Shown piece by piece: positions 7,133 through 15,154 of a DNA stretch of 64,000 bases. A program made the position numbers and the translations under genes. Every line of letters starts with the position of its first letter. Position 1 is the first letter of the stretch. A model generated the notes under the pieces. That model saw only the letters and a list, made by a program, of their open reading frames with translations. It was not told the DNA's origin and searched no databases. The stretch is taken from NCBI RefSeq assembly GCF_003987475.1, contig NZ_PIQH01000008.1, positions 62,001 through 126,000 on the forward strand, written 5' to 3'. Source of the DNA: Idiomarina tyrosinivorans. GTDB lineage: Bacteria > Pseudomonadota > Gammaproteobacteria > Enterobacterales > Alteromonadaceae.

Positions 7133-7966
7133 TTACCGTAGCAAGGCGCTGTAGCCTTCTCGATAACTGGGGAAATCCAACACTATACCAAGCTCGCGCA
7201 GGCGTTGGTTACTGCAACGTTTGCCCAATTCTTGCGCAGTTTGTTCGGTCCAGTTTGCGCAATCAACACCCTGTTGCTGAGCCAACCAACGATAAACGTT
7301 GGCCTGTCGGCTGGGTTGATTGTCGGTAACTAACAACGTATCTGGCAGCGCCTGCTGCCTATGCAGCAAAGCGACAATAACCTTGGCAACATCCTCGGAG
7401 TGAATACGATTGGTCCACGCGTCTGTGACACTCAGATCCGTTTGTTGGCTGCGCTTGAGTGCGTAAGTGCGCCCCGGTCCGTATATGCCACTGCAGCGAA
7501 GTATGGCGGTTTCCGCGGCAAACGACGCCACTAAACGCTCCGCTTCGAGTAAACGCTTTGCGGTCGCTTTCTGCGGCTGGGTCGGCGTATTCTCGTCCAC
7601 CCATTCTCCAGCTTGGTGCTGGTAAACACTGGTACTAGAAATATAAAGCAGCCGTTGGATATTGGGGTGTTGGTGAAGTGCCATCTGGAGGTGGCGCATG
7701 GGCACCACATACCCTTGGCGGTAACCTTCATCAGAATATTCGGCTGGCGTGAGGGTAACAACGGCAACATCCCAGTGCTGGTTTTGCAGTAGCGGCTTGA
7801 GATCCTGCTCGTTGCTAATATCAGCGGCTTGTAAAGTCACTCCTTGGGGGGCTGACTTATGCTCGGGATTGCGGCAGATGCCGACCACCTCAACGCCGGC
7901 TTGTGCGGTCAAACGCCGCGCCACGCGGCTGGCAATATCACCGTATCCAAGCAATAGCACCCGCAC
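7133..7966 (-). CDS. Atypical short-chain dehydrogenase/reductase-like protein (YeeZ type)
   Basis: A 277-residue Rossmann-fold protein. The N-terminus MRVLLLGYGDIASRVARRL is a nucleotide-binding beta-alpha-beta unit, and LLYISSTSVYQHQAGEWVDE plus LRCSGIYGPGR are extended-SDR epimerase landmarks. The canonical YxxxK catalytic pair is not seen after the serine motif (the region reads ATAKRLLEAE), so it belongs with atypical SDRs such as YeeZ, whose reaction is not established. It follows nadA by 4 bases and is almost certainly co-transcribed with it; a link to NAD metabolism is only suggested by that position. I would treat it as an NAD(P)-binding protein of unknown function. Confidence 0.8.
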   Translation of the reverse strand: MRVLLLGYGDIASRVARRLTAQAGVEVVGICRNPEHKSAPQGVTLQAADISNEQDLKPLLQNQHWDVAVVTLTPAEYSDEGYRQGYVVPMRHLQMALHQHPNIQRLLYISSTSVYQHQAGEWVDENTPTQPQKATAKRLLEAERLVASFAAETAILRCSGIYGPGRTYALKRSQQTDLSVTDAWTNRIHSEDVAKVIVALLHRQQALPDTLLVTDNQPSRQANVYRWLAQQQGVDCANWTEQTAQELGKRCSNQRLRELGIVLDFPSYREGYSALLR

Positions 7967-7970
7967 AGCG

Positions 7971-9014
7971 TTAACCTTTCAACGAAGCGGCAAAATCCAA
8001 CATACGGTCAAGTGGCTTCAGCGCTTGTTTACCGAGTTCTGCATCAACAAAAATTTCATGCCCTGCGCCCGTTCCACTCAATGCCGTAGCAATGGCCTCG
8101 AGGCCATTCATTGCCATCCACGGACAATGCGCACAACTGCGGCAGGTCGCACCGTTGCCGGCAGTCGGTGCTTCAATAAAGGTCTTATGTGGCTGCAACT
8201 GTTGCATCTTATAAAAGATGCCGCGGTCAGTCGCAACAATAAAGGTTTCGTTTGGCAGTGTCTGGCTGGCTTTAATCAACTGCGACGTTGAACCCACTGC
8301 ATCAGCCATATCGACGATATTAGCGGGTGACTCTGGGTGCACAAGGATAGCCGCATCAGGGTATACCGCTTTTAAGTCTTTGAGTGCTTTGGCTTTAAAT
8401 TCGTCGTGAACAACACATGCACCCTGCCACATAATCATATCAGCGCCGGTTTGCTTTTCGATATAGGCGCCTAAGTGACGGTCTGGTCCCCAAAGAATCT
8501 TCTCGCCTTGAGCATCTAAATGGTCCACTAACTCTTGTGCCATGCTCGAGGTAACCACCCAGTCGGCACGCGCCTTCACCGCTGCGGAGGTATTGGCATA
8601 CACCACCACAGTGCGATCAGGGTGTTGGTCACAAAAGGCAGAGAACTCGTCTGCTGGGCAGCCCAAATCTAACGAGCAAGTCGCTTCAAGCGTTGGCATT
8701 AGTACGCGTTTATTCGGCGTCAGAATCTTCGCGGTTTCGCCCATAAAGCGAACCCCCGCGACAATCAACGTTGAGGCGTCATGGTCACGCCCAAAGCGTG
8801 CCATTTCTAGCGAGTCTGCTACGCACCCACCCGTCTCCTCAGCCAACGCTTGGATTTCGTGGTCGGTATAATAGTGGGCAACAAGTACCGCGTCCTTTTC
8901 TTTCAGCAATTGCTTGATTTGCGATTTATATTCGCTTTTTTGCTGATCCGTTAGCGGCTTAGGTTTCGCTGGAAACGGATAGTCCAACGTATCAATTACG
9001 GGTATTTCAGTCAT
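7971..9014 (-). CDS. nadA: Quinolinate synthase A
   Basis: A 347-residue enzyme of de novo NAD synthesis that condenses iminoaspartate with dihydroxyacetone phosphate to quinolinate, using an oxygen-sensitive [4Fe-4S] cluster. The three cluster cysteines fall at 113 ([11 protein letters not shown]), 200 ([11 protein letters not shown]) and 297 (in CRSCAHCPW), the same numbers as in E. coli NadA; 291 and 294 complete the CxxCxxC. Other visible motifs are HYYTDHEIQ and [12 protein letters not shown]. Length is normal. It starts about 110 bases after the two tRNA-Lys genes; the order cpoB, tRNA-Lys, nadA is also found in E. coli. The SDR-like gene follows 4 bases downstream. Confidence 0.97.
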   Translation of the reverse strand: MTEIPVIDTLDYPFPAKPKPLTDQQKSEYKSQIKQLLKEKDAVLVAHYYTDHEIQALAEETGGCVADSLEMARFGRDHDASTLIVAGVRFMGETAKILTPNKRVLMPTLEATCSLDLGCPADEFSAFCDQHPDRTVVVYANTSAAVKARADWVVTSSMAQELVDHLDAQGEKILWGPDRHLGAYIEKQTGADMIMWQGACVVHDEFKAKALKDLKAVYPDAAILVHPESPANIVDMADAVGSTSQLIKASQTLPNETFIVATDRGIFYKMQQLQPHKTFIEAPTAGNGATCRSCAHCPWMAMNGLEAIATALSGTGAGHEIFVDAELGKQALKPLDRMLDFAASLKG

Positions 9015-9123
9015 AGTTTGGTACAGTTCTGTTACGACAGGTGCGTCTGCTTATTATAATGAAGATTGCAAAGATTTTATAGCAAACGGCTTGCTTTACT
9101 GAACAGATCACTTAGGGATGAAA

Positions 9124-9199
9124 TGGTGGGTCGTGCAGGATTCGAACCTGCGACCAATTGATTAAAAGTCAACTGCTCTACCAACTGAGCTAACGACCC
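9124..9199 (-). tRNA. tRNA-Lys(TTT), second copy
   Basis: A 76-nt tRNA with encoded CCA (complement of 9124-9126). Acceptor GGGTCGT pairs with ACGACCC; the anticodon loop is CTTTTAA with anticodon TTT; the T loop is TTCGAAT. It is identical, as far as I can see base by base, to the copy just upstream, with 21 bases between them, so both are probably cut from one precursor. Confidence 0.97.
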
Positions 9200-9220
9200 A
9201 TTTCAAGGGAAGTAAAAAAG

Positions 9221-9296
9221 TGGTGGGTCGTGCAGGATTCGAACCTGCGACCAATTGATTAAAAGTCAACTGCTCTACCAACTGAGCTAACGACCC
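9221..9296 (-). tRNA. tRNA-Lys(TTT), first copy
   Basis: A 76-nt tRNA identical to the neighbouring copy, with anticodon TTT and encoded CCA (complement of 9221-9223). It is the promoter-proximal member of a tandem pair between cpoB and nadA. E. coli has its lysT-valT-lysW tRNA array in the same position. Confidence 0.97.
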
Positions 9297-9338
9297 ACTC
9301 TGCGTTAAGCCTGATATTCTGTGGCTTAACGGCGGCAT

Positions 9339-9366
9339 AGTTTACTGATTTACGGAGATGATGCAA
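9339..9366 (-). promoter_or_regulatory. Probable promoter of the tRNA-Lys pair
   Basis: On the minus strand TTGCAT (complement of 9361-9366), a 16-base spacer and TAAACT (complement of 9339-9344) are followed by the GC-rich ATGCCGCCG, as at stringently controlled tRNA promoters. It lies about 43 bases before the first tRNA. The rest of the gap to cpoB (9367-9463) shows nothing else convincing. Confidence 0.45.
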
Positions 9367-9463
9367 GGTAAAAATGTGAAAAATAAAGCGTTTGCCTAAT
9401 TTACCGTCGATTGTTGCTAAGATGTAAGCAAAACGCCCGTATTTTGCACCAAATTTATGCCGT

Positions 9464-10252
9464 TTACTTCAAGCGCTTTTTCGCCAAACCCGCTTCCGTC
9501 GAGTCTGGATATTGCTCTATCACTTTTTGAAAAATCGACTGAGCGGTGGCATTATCACCTTTTTCTTCAGCTATAACGCCTAACTTTAATAGGCTCTCGC
9601 CGCGCTTATTAGAATCAGGAAATTTATCGACAACCGCAGTAAAGTGTTGCTTTGACTCATCATACTTGCGCTGCGCGAACAACAGTTGGCCCAGCCAATA
9701 GTGTGCGTTTGGTGCATAAGTCGAGTCAGGGAATTTTTCTAAAAATGCCTTGAACTGCGGAATCGCCGCGTCATAACGCTTATCTTCCAAAACCAACTTA
9801 ATGGCTTTGTCGTAGGCATCATTCTCACTCAAGTTGTTCGAATATTGTGAGGCTTGTTGCGAGCCGCTGTCGTTCGAAGACGTAACTGGGACTGTGTTTA
9901 AGTTACTAATATTAACGTTCGCGGTGGCAGTTGAAGCACCCGAGGTGTTGAGTTGCTGCATACGCCGATCAATTTCTTGATAGAGCTCTCGTTGGCGTTG
10001 CACCAATTGCTCTAGTCGGTACGCGTGCTCCTCGGTCACACCACGCAACTCACTAACATCTTGCTGCAATGCTGCAAGTTGTTGTGTCATCTCAATTTGT
10101 GCATCCGTTCGCGCTTGAACAATACGCTCCAACTGTGCGATACGCTGTTCTAACGATGAACTGGAGACGCTAACAGAAGACACTGGTGCTTGGGCATAGA
10201 CTGCCCAAGCACTCAGAGCTGATAACGCAATGAGGGTCTTTTTCATACTCAT
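9464..10252 (-). CDS. cpoB: Cell division coordinator CpoB (YbgF), Tol-Pal associated periplasmic protein
   Basis: A 262-residue periplasmic protein that links peptidoglycan synthesis by PBP1B to outer membrane constriction by Tol-Pal. A signal peptide (MKKTLIALSALSAWAVYAQA) is followed by an N-terminal coiled coil (about 30-95, LEQRIAQLERIV through REL), a Ser/Asn-rich linker with an SNN/SQQ composition (about 103-140) and tetratricopeptide repeats (about 145-262; YDKAIKLVLEDKRYDAAI, YWLGQLLFAQRKYDESK). Length matches E. coli CpoB. It is the last gene of the tol-pal operon, 20 bases after pal. Confidence 0.93.
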   Translation of the reverse strand: MSMKKTLIALSALSAWAVYAQAPVSSVSVSSSSLEQRIAQLERIVQARTDAQIEMTQQLAALQQDVSELRGVTEEHAYRLEQLVQRQRELYQEIDRRMQQLNTSGASTATANVNISNLNTVPVTSSNDSGSQQASQYSNNLSENDAYDKAIKLVLEDKRYDAAIPQFKAFLEKFPDSTYAPNAHYWLGQLLFAQRKYDESKQHFTAVVDKFPDSNKRGESLLKLGVIAEEKGDNATAQSIFQKVIEQYPDSTEAGLAKKRLK

Positions 10253-10272
10253 ACTTCAGTGCGTTGCTTAGC

Positions 10273-10812
10273 TTAGTATACTAAAACCGCGCGACGGTTC
10301 TTCGCATACGCTTCTTCGGTGGAAGCTTTCACCAATGGTTTTTCTTCACCGTAAGACACCACTGACATCTGCGACTCCTGTACACCAAGGTTCTGCAAAT
10401 ATTGCATAACCGCTTTCGCACGGCGCTCGCCCAATGCGATGTTGTACTCTGGGGTACCGCGCTCGTCTGCGTGGCCTTCGATAACAACGCTGACCGATGG
10501 ATTTTTCACCAAATAATCAGCGTGCGCTGCTAAGAGCTCCGCATACTCGGAACCAATGGTTGAATCATCAAACGCGAAGAAAATCATATGCTCTTTACGC
10601 AGCTCTTCGAATTTCTCCTGGCGAATTTCCTCAGGGGTTTTAGTGCGCTCCATCGAGCCCACTTGAACGCCAGACTGTTGGCCTTCAGAAGGCATGTTAG
10701 TCTGCTGTTCAGAGCCTGCTCCAGAGTCAGTTTGTTGGTTCGAGCTACATGCCGCCAGAGTCATCATTGGCAAGGCAATAGCCAGACTTTTAAGAAGTTT
10801 ATTCAGCTGCAT
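10273..10812 (-). CDS. pal: Peptidoglycan-associated lipoprotein Pal
   Basis: A 179-residue outer membrane lipoprotein that binds peptidoglycan and TolB and helps draw the outer membrane inward at division. The signal peptide ends in the lipobox LAACSS (lipidated Cys22). A Gln/Ser/Gly-rich linker leads to an OmpA-like domain from about residue 65, with the diaminopimelate-binding motif EGHADERGTPEYNIALGERR. Length and layout are normal. It lies between tolB and cpoB in the usual order. Confidence 0.97.
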   Translation of the reverse strand: MQLNKLLKSLAIALPMMTLAACSSNQQTDSGAGSEQQTNMPSEGQQSGVQVGSMERTKTPEEIRQEKFEELRKEHMIFFAFDDSTIGSEYAELLAAHADYLVKNPSVSVVIEGHADERGTPEYNIALGERRAKAVMQYLQNLGVQESQMSVVSYGEEKPLVKASTEEAYAKNRRAVLVY

Positions 10813-10860
10813 CCTTTTGTTTCCTTATATTGCGTCTGTAACATTTCGGCCTCGTTGCCG

Positions 10861-12225
10861 TTACAAAAACGGTGACCAAGAAGGCGACTTCACATCGCCA
10901 TCTGTAGCCGGCAAACGTGCTTTAAAGCGACCGTCCATAGAGACTAACGCTAACACCTGCTTGTTGTTATACGTAGTACTATAGATGATCATACTCCCAT
11001 TTGGTGCAAGACTTGGCGACTCATCCAAAGCGGTTTCAGTCAGCACTTGCATTGCGCCGTTCGGAAATTCTTGTTTTGAAATATGGTAATTGCCCTGCGT
11101 TCGGTTCACCATAATCATCTGTTTGCCATCGGGAGCAACGGTACCACCGAGGTTCTGCTCACCCTCAAAGGTTAACCGACGAACTTGCCCTGAGGTTAAA
11201 TCTACGCGATATAACTGCGGTCTGCCACCTCTTTCTGAGGTAAACACCAAAGATTTCCCGTCGGGCGTCCACGATGGCTCGGTATCAATAGTACGATTAC
11301 GAGTAATTCGTTGCAAATCACGTGTTTGCAAGTCCATTACATACAATTCTGGATTCCCATCGCGCGACAGCACCATCGCTAATCTATCACCATCTGGCGA
11401 GAACACGGGATTACCGTTAATACCAGGGAAAGAGGTTATCTTTTCGCGCTGGGTAGTATAGATGTCCTGAATATAAATTTCAGGTCGTTTGTGCTCAAAA
11501 CTGACGTACGCTAGCTTGTTTCCATCGGGAGACCACGATGGAGACATTAACGGTTCATTACTGCGTAACAGCACTTTTTCATTATAGCCGTCGTAGTCCG
11601 CGACCATAAGTTTGTAGGGATACTGGTCGGCATAATTGACAGCGACGTATGCGATGCGAGTCATGAAGGCACCGCGTTCCCCTGTAAGCGCTTGATAGAC
11701 CACATCTGAAATACGGTGTGAATACTGGCGAAACTGTGAACCATCTATCACACTTTTGCGTGCATCAAGGATATGGTCATTACTTTCAACCAGTTGTCCA
11801 TTTTTCAATATTTGTGCATGACCGCCAGTAATTTGTCCACGCAACACGTCCACTAAAGAAAAAGAAACCATGTATCGATCGACAGAATATGGCTCAATAG
11901 TCCCTACTAAAATAGCTTCTACGCCCATTTTCGCCCAGACCGAGTAGTCGATTTCCTCAACCGTTGAAGGTTGCTGTGGCATTCCCTCGAAAGGTACTGG
12001 ATTAAACCGACCTGAGCGCGTAAGGTCAGCCGCGATAACCTTGGTTAGGTTACCCGGAGCAGGGCCTTCGCCTTTCCATTGGAACGGCACTACTGCAATC
12101 GGCCTAGCGCTGTTGATACCCTCAGTAATCACAATTTCAAGTACACCCGCCTTGGCTACTTGCGATAACAACATCAAGGCCGCCACTAAGGCCCACCCTA
12201 TTCGCTTCATCTTGGCACTCATCAT
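10861..12225 (-). CDS. tolB: Tol-Pal system protein TolB
   Basis: A 454-residue periplasmic protein with a signal peptide (hydrophobic stretch [16 protein letters not shown]), an N-terminal alpha/beta domain (to about residue 165) and a six-bladed beta-propeller rich in the repeat pattern PxWSPDGxxLAY (for example [30 protein letters not shown]). It binds Pal, and its N-terminus contacts TolA. The start overlaps the tolA stop by 4 bases, showing translational coupling. The first codons include three methionines (MMSAKMKR), so the exact start could be codon 2 or 6. Confidence 0.97.
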   Translation of the reverse strand: MMSAKMKRIGWALVAALMLLSQVAKAGVLEIVITEGINSARPIAVVPFQWKGEGPAPGNLTKVIAADLTRSGRFNPVPFEGMPQQPSTVEEIDYSVWAKMGVEAILVGTIEPYSVDRYMVSFSLVDVLRGQITGGHAQILKNGQLVESNDHILDARKSVIDGSQFRQYSHRISDVVYQALTGERGAFMTRIAYVAVNYADQYPYKLMVADYDGYNEKVLLRSNEPLMSPSWSPDGNKLAYVSFEHKRPEIYIQDIYTTQREKITSFPGINGNPVFSPDGDRLAMVLSRDGNPELYVMDLQTRDLQRITRNRTIDTEPSWTPDGKSLVFTSERGGRPQLYRVDLTSGQVRRLTFEGEQNLGGTVAPDGKQMIMVNRTQGNYHISKQEFPNGAMQVLTETALDESPSLAPNGSMIIYSTTYNNKQVLALVSMDGRFKARLPATDGDVKSPSWSPFL

Positions 12226-13178
12226 AATTGTGGTTTCACCGTTAACTTAATTGTACTCATTTGTTGATAAACGTCTGGATCGTCGGATACCGGCAATTCG
12301 CCAGCTTTTAACACCGCATTTTGCGCAGATCGACAAACACTAGGATCACCATCGCCAGTTGTCACGGATTTAACAAATCCGCTTGGCGCGACAGCAATGG
12401 TTAATTCACACGACTTACCGCTCATTGACGAATCAATCACCCAGTTGCGCTGGATCGTTTGTCGAATCAGCGCCGTATACTTTTCAATTTCGCTCATAAG
12501 CTGTTGACGTCGCGCGGCCTGCCGGCGTTCCATCTCGGCTGCCATTTCCCTCTGCAACTGCGCTTCGCGCTCAGCTTGCTCGCGCTGCTCTTGTTCGCGC
12601 CGCTTACGTTCTGCTTCTTTGCGTTTACGCTCTGCTTCCGCTTGCCGCGCTTTTTCTTCTTCACGTTCCCGCTTTTCTGCGGCTTCTTTTGCTGCTTGTT
12701 CGGCCGCGGCGCGTTTCTGCTTCAACCGTTCCGCTTCAAGCTTTGCTTGCTCTGCTTCTTTTCTTGCTTCAGCAGCCTCACGCTCTTGTTGCTCTTTGGT
12801 CTGTTGCAATTCGCGTAAGCGCTGTTGTTCACGTTCGCGAGCGCGGCGAGCATCGGCCGCCTTCTGTTGTAATTCTTCAATGCGTCTTTGCTCGGCCGCC
12901 TTTTCAGCGGCCTTTTGCCGTTGAATACGCTCAACCTGTTGTTGCAGTGCTTGTTTGTCTATCGTAACCGCTTTAACAATCTCTTCTTGTTGTGCTTGCT
13001 CGGCAAAATCACTGTCCTCTAAACTCACTTGCAGTTGCGGTTGCAGCTCTGGAGTAAATTCAAAGCTAACCAACAATACTGCAGCAATGGCTCCGTGCAC
13101 AGCTATTGACTTTAACCAAGCCGCCGCCGAACCAGGTGACGCAGATTTATTGTGCTGTTGCTTCGACTGCTCTACCAC
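12222..13178 (-). CDS. tolA: Cell envelope integrity protein TolA
   Basis: A 318-residue inner membrane protein that transmits proton-motive-force energy from TolQR to Pal across the periplasm. Domain I has one membrane helix (about 22-42, [17 protein letters not shown]). Domain II is a very long Ala/Glu/Lys/Gln/Arg-rich helix (about 70-230, with runs such as [15 protein letters not shown]). Domain III (about 232-318) has the globular TolA C-terminal fold with two cysteines ([19 protein letters not shown]). The start is GTG, sharing its first G with the tolR stop TAG. The repetitive coding of domain II creates several long shadow frames on the plus strand. Confidence 0.95.
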   Translation of the reverse strand: MVEQSKQQHNKSASPGSAAAWLKSIAVHGAIAAVLLVSFEFTPELQPQLQVSLEDSDFAEQAQQEEIVKAVTIDKQALQQQVERIQRQKAAEKAAEQRRIEELQQKAADARRAREREQQRLRELQQTKEQQEREAAEARKEAEQAKLEAERLKQKRAAAEQAAKEAAEKREREEEKARQAEAERKRKEAERKRREQEQREQAEREAQLQREMAAEMERRQAARRQQLMSEIEKYTALIRQTIQRNWVIDSSMSGKSCELTIAVAPSGFVKSVTTGDGDPSVCRSAQNAVLKAGELPVSDDPDVYQQMSTIKLTVKPQL

Positions 13179-13606
13179 TACTCTTCTGCCCCATCCGTCA
13201 TCAACCCTACCGAAGGCACACCCGCTTTTTGCAACAATACCATGAGTTGCACCACTTGGTTGTACGACACCGTCCCATCGCCGTTCACCATAACCGGGGT
13301 TTCTGGTTCCACTTGCAAATGTGCGGCCACTAACGTCGCAACTTCTTGCGCGCTCATTGGGGTATCTTTACTGTCACCCAAATTCAAAAAATATTGCCCC
13401 TCGGCGTTTACCGACGCGACAAGAGGTGGCTTAGAATCTTTTGCCAAAGGCTCTGCGGTCGCTTTCGGTAAATCCACTTTCACCCCTTGAGTGATCAATG
13501 GTGCGGTTACCATAAAAATGATGAGTAGCACCAACATCACATCAATGTAGGGTACCACGTTAATTTCGGCTACCGGACGACGGCGCCGTCTGGGCATTAC
13601 CATCAT
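13178..13606 (-). CDS. tolR: Tol system protein TolR
   Basis: A 142-residue ExbD/TolR family protein: a short cytoplasmic N-terminus (MPRRRRRP), one membrane helix with the functional aspartate in VPYIDVMLVLLIIFMVTAPL, and a periplasmic domain. With TolQ it forms the proton-driven motor that energises TolA. It overlaps tolQ by 4 bases and the tolA start by one base. Length is the family norm. Confidence 0.97.
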   Translation of the reverse strand: MMVMPRRRRRPVAEINVVPYIDVMLVLLIIFMVTAPLITQGVKVDLPKATAEPLAKDSKPPLVASVNAEGQYFLNLGDSKDTPMSAQEVATLVAAHLQVEPETPVMVNGDGTVSYNQVVQLMVLLQKAGVPSVGLMTDGAEE

Positions 13607-14319
13607 GCCTGGATATCCTCACTTTCAGTCGATTTCTTGCTCGCTTTAGAGAGCGACTGACGCTGTAAAATTGCCACAAATTCTTCGATGAAATTGATGT
13701 ACTGGTTATCAATTTTTTCTACTCGATGAGTAAATCGGTTATATGCAATAACCGCAGGGATTGCCGCAAACAAGCCCATTGCCGTCGCGATCAATGCTTC
13801 AGCAATACCGGGGGCTACCATCGACAAGGTGGCTTGCTGCACTGCACCTAAAGCGATAAAGGCATTCATAATGCCCCATACAGTGCCAAACAAACCGATA
13901 TAAGGGCTAATTGAACCGATGGTAGCTAGGGTTGAGAGGTTGGCTTCAAGCTTGTCAGTTTCCCGGGAGTGTGCGACTCGCATAGCACGAAACGAGGCTT
14001 CAGTAATGGCTTCCGGCTGTGCGACAGGATTATTGCGCAATCGGGCGAATTCTTTAAAGCCAGCATGGAACAGCAATTCCATCCCACGACTGTTTTTTGC
14101 TCGCGCGGAAATTTCTTGGTAAAGCCGTGCTAAATCGACTCCGGACCAAAAGCGATCTTCAAATTTCAACGCGTCTGATTGCGCTTGCTTCAAAATCTTA
14201 CCGCGTTGAAAAATTAGCATCCAGCCAACGACCGACATGGCTAACAACAATAGCATTACTAGCTTTACTAGAAGGCTAGCCTGAAGAAATAAGTCCAGAA
14301 ATGATAATTCAGCTTGCAC
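13603..14319 (-). CDS. tolQ: Tol system proton channel subunit TolQ
   Basis: A 238-residue ExbB/TolQ family inner membrane protein with three membrane helices (about 15-38, 140-163 and 172-195) and a large cytoplasmic loop between the first two. Conserved stretches ISPYIGLFGTVWGIMNAF and APGIAEALIATAMGLFAAIPAVIAYN are plain. It forms a pentameric channel around the TolR dimer. The start is GTG with a GAGG ribosome binding site 9 bases upstream, and it overlaps the ybgC stop by 11 bases. Confidence 0.97.
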   Translation of the reverse strand: MQAELSFLDLFLQASLLVKLVMLLLLAMSVVGWMLIFQRGKILKQAQSDALKFEDRFWSGVDLARLYQEISARAKNSRGMELLFHAGFKEFARLRNNPVAQPEAITEASFRAMRVAHSRETDKLEANLSTLATIGSISPYIGLFGTVWGIMNAFIALGAVQQATLSMVAPGIAEALIATAMGLFAAIPAVIAYNRFTHRVEKIDNQYINFIEEFVAILQRQSLSKASKKSTESEDIQA

Positions 14320-14719
14320 TCGTTAATACCTCTTTTATCGGTGCCGGAATTGCAACGGCCTTGCCCCGCTTGTGATCCACACAAGCCGCAAGAATGGTTG
14401 CTCGACAACAACATTCGCCATTGGCGCGTCGGACTTCTTGTTCAAAGCTCAGCGACGCATGCTTCAATCGAGAGACCTTGACGGTAACGGTAAGTTCCTC
14501 GTTAAACCGAGCCGAACGTTGCAGATCTAAGTCTACATGGCGAACCACAAAGCCTATATTCTGATCTAACCATTCATCTTGTTCAATGCCAAGATGTCGC
14601 AACCACTCAGTGCGACCACGTTCCAAAAACTTGAGATAGTTGGCGTAGTAGACTATTCCACCAGCGTCAGTGTCCTCGTAATACACGCGTATCGGCCACT
14701 TGAAAGGCGCATCCTTCAT
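14309..14719 (-). CDS. ybgC: Acyl-CoA thioester hydrolase YbgC (tol-pal cluster thioesterase)
   Basis: A hot-dog fold thioesterase of 136 residues from the chosen start. The 4-hydroxybenzoyl-CoA thioesterase-type active site motif YYEDTDAGGIVYYANYLKF, with the catalytic Asp, lies near the N-terminus. YbgC hydrolyses short-chain acyl-CoAs and is linked to phospholipid metabolism at the envelope. I place the start at the ATG at 14719 (MKDAPFKW), preceded by GGGGA, because the frame upstream (24 more codons, MRVAKSK) has no family counterpart and no ribosome binding site. It is the first gene of ybgC-tolQRAB-pal-cpoB. Confidence 0.93.
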   Translation of the reverse strand: MKDAPFKWPIRVYYEDTDAGGIVYYANYLKFLERGRTEWLRHLGIEQDEWLDQNIGFVVRHVDLDLQRSARFNEELTVTVKVSRLKHASLSFEQEVRRANGECCCRATILAACVDHKRGKAVAIPAPIKEVLTSAS

Positions 14720-15007
14720 TAGTGAGTTATCCCCAATTGATATCATGTAAAATATTCGCAAAGGTTTATTTTTGCTTTTCGCAACACGCAATAAAAAATA
14801 ATGTCGGCTTTTCGTTGTTAGCGACTTTTCGCCAACTGATTATTTTTACGTCAGACTTTTTTTTATGCGTTCAAATAAACAGCAAATATGTTAACAGTTT
14901 GATTTTTAAGGCTTATCAGTAAATGTTATTAATTTGTTGTGTGTTTTTTTGCGTCCAATTTTAACTTTCGAATTAGATTTTCTAATGAATAAAACAATTT
15001 TTCTCGT

Positions 15008-15035
15008 TTGATAGAAAGTCCGCGCGCCGTATAAT
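15008..15035 (+). promoter_or_regulatory. Strong sigma-70 promoter of the candidate small RNA
   Basis: TTGATA (15008-15013), a 16-base spacer and a perfect TATAAT (15030-15035) on the plus strand. The only plus-strand element downstream before ruvB is a terminator, so the promoter should drive a short non-coding transcript. The predicted first base is about 15042. Confidence 0.75.
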
Positions 15036-15041
15036 ACGCCC

Positions 15042-15152
15042 ATATCGAAATGACGAAGAGATAGGTTGTCACTTCTTCTGAGATATTGTTCCCTGGATTT
15101 AACTTCCTTCTTGTTGTTCTGTTTGCCCGCGTTTTTCGCGGGCTTTTTTTTT
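15042..15152 (+). ncRNA. Candidate small regulatory RNA, about 111 nt, antisense-oriented between ruvB and ybgC
   Basis: The ends come from a near-consensus promoter (TATAAT ends at 15035) and a strong intrinsic terminator (hairpin 15125-15143, then nine T). The 5' part can fold a small hairpin (GAAGA near 15055 with TCTTC near 15074). The middle and 3' part, about 15085-15124, looks unstructured and U/C-rich, with two segments complementary to ribosome binding sites: TTCCCTGG (15089-15096) and ACTTCCTTCTTG (15101-15112). A GC hairpin with a long U tail and an unstructured pyrimidine-rich segment is the layout of Hfq-dependent sRNAs. The only ATG opens a four-codon frame. The 3' end lies 3 bases from the ruvB stop. 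I do not recognise an Rfam family; TTCCCTGGA also occurs in enterobacterial SdsR, but that match is too short to mean homology. Confidence 0.6.
15125..15152 (+). terminator. Intrinsic terminator of the candidate small RNA
   Basis: A perfect 7-bp stem GCCCGCG / CGCGGGC with a T5 loop is followed by nine T. On the minus strand the hairpin is followed by AAAC, not by a U tract, so it should not stop transcription arriving from ruvB. Confidence 0.9.
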
Positions 15153-15154
15153 GC

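Larger units (their letters stand above)
14720..15154. other. 435-bp gene-free region between ybgC and ruvB
   Basis: The only gap over 300 bases. Bases 14740-15000 are strongly AT-rich and must hold the minus-strand promoter of ybgC-tol, but I see no convincing -35/-10 pair there. Bases 15008-15152 hold a plus-strand promoter, a short transcribed stretch and an intrinsic terminator, annotated separately as a small RNA. An 83-codon minus-strand frame covering 14929-15180 overlaps both and has no protein-like features. Confidence 0.8.

Noticed and set aside
9124..9296. Two near-identical blocks with a 21-base spacer, as in a CRISPR
   Set aside because: The blocks are 76-nt tRNA-Lys genes; there are no other repeats and no cas genes in the window.
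9430..9449. Hairpin GCAAAA/TTTTGC after cpoB as terminator
   Set aside because: Short AT-rich stem with no U tract; transcription may simply continue into the tRNA genes.
12459..12967. Several 92-119-codon plus-strand frames rich in Cys, Phe, Arg or Ser
   Set aside because: Shadows of the low-complexity helical domain of tolA on the opposite strand.
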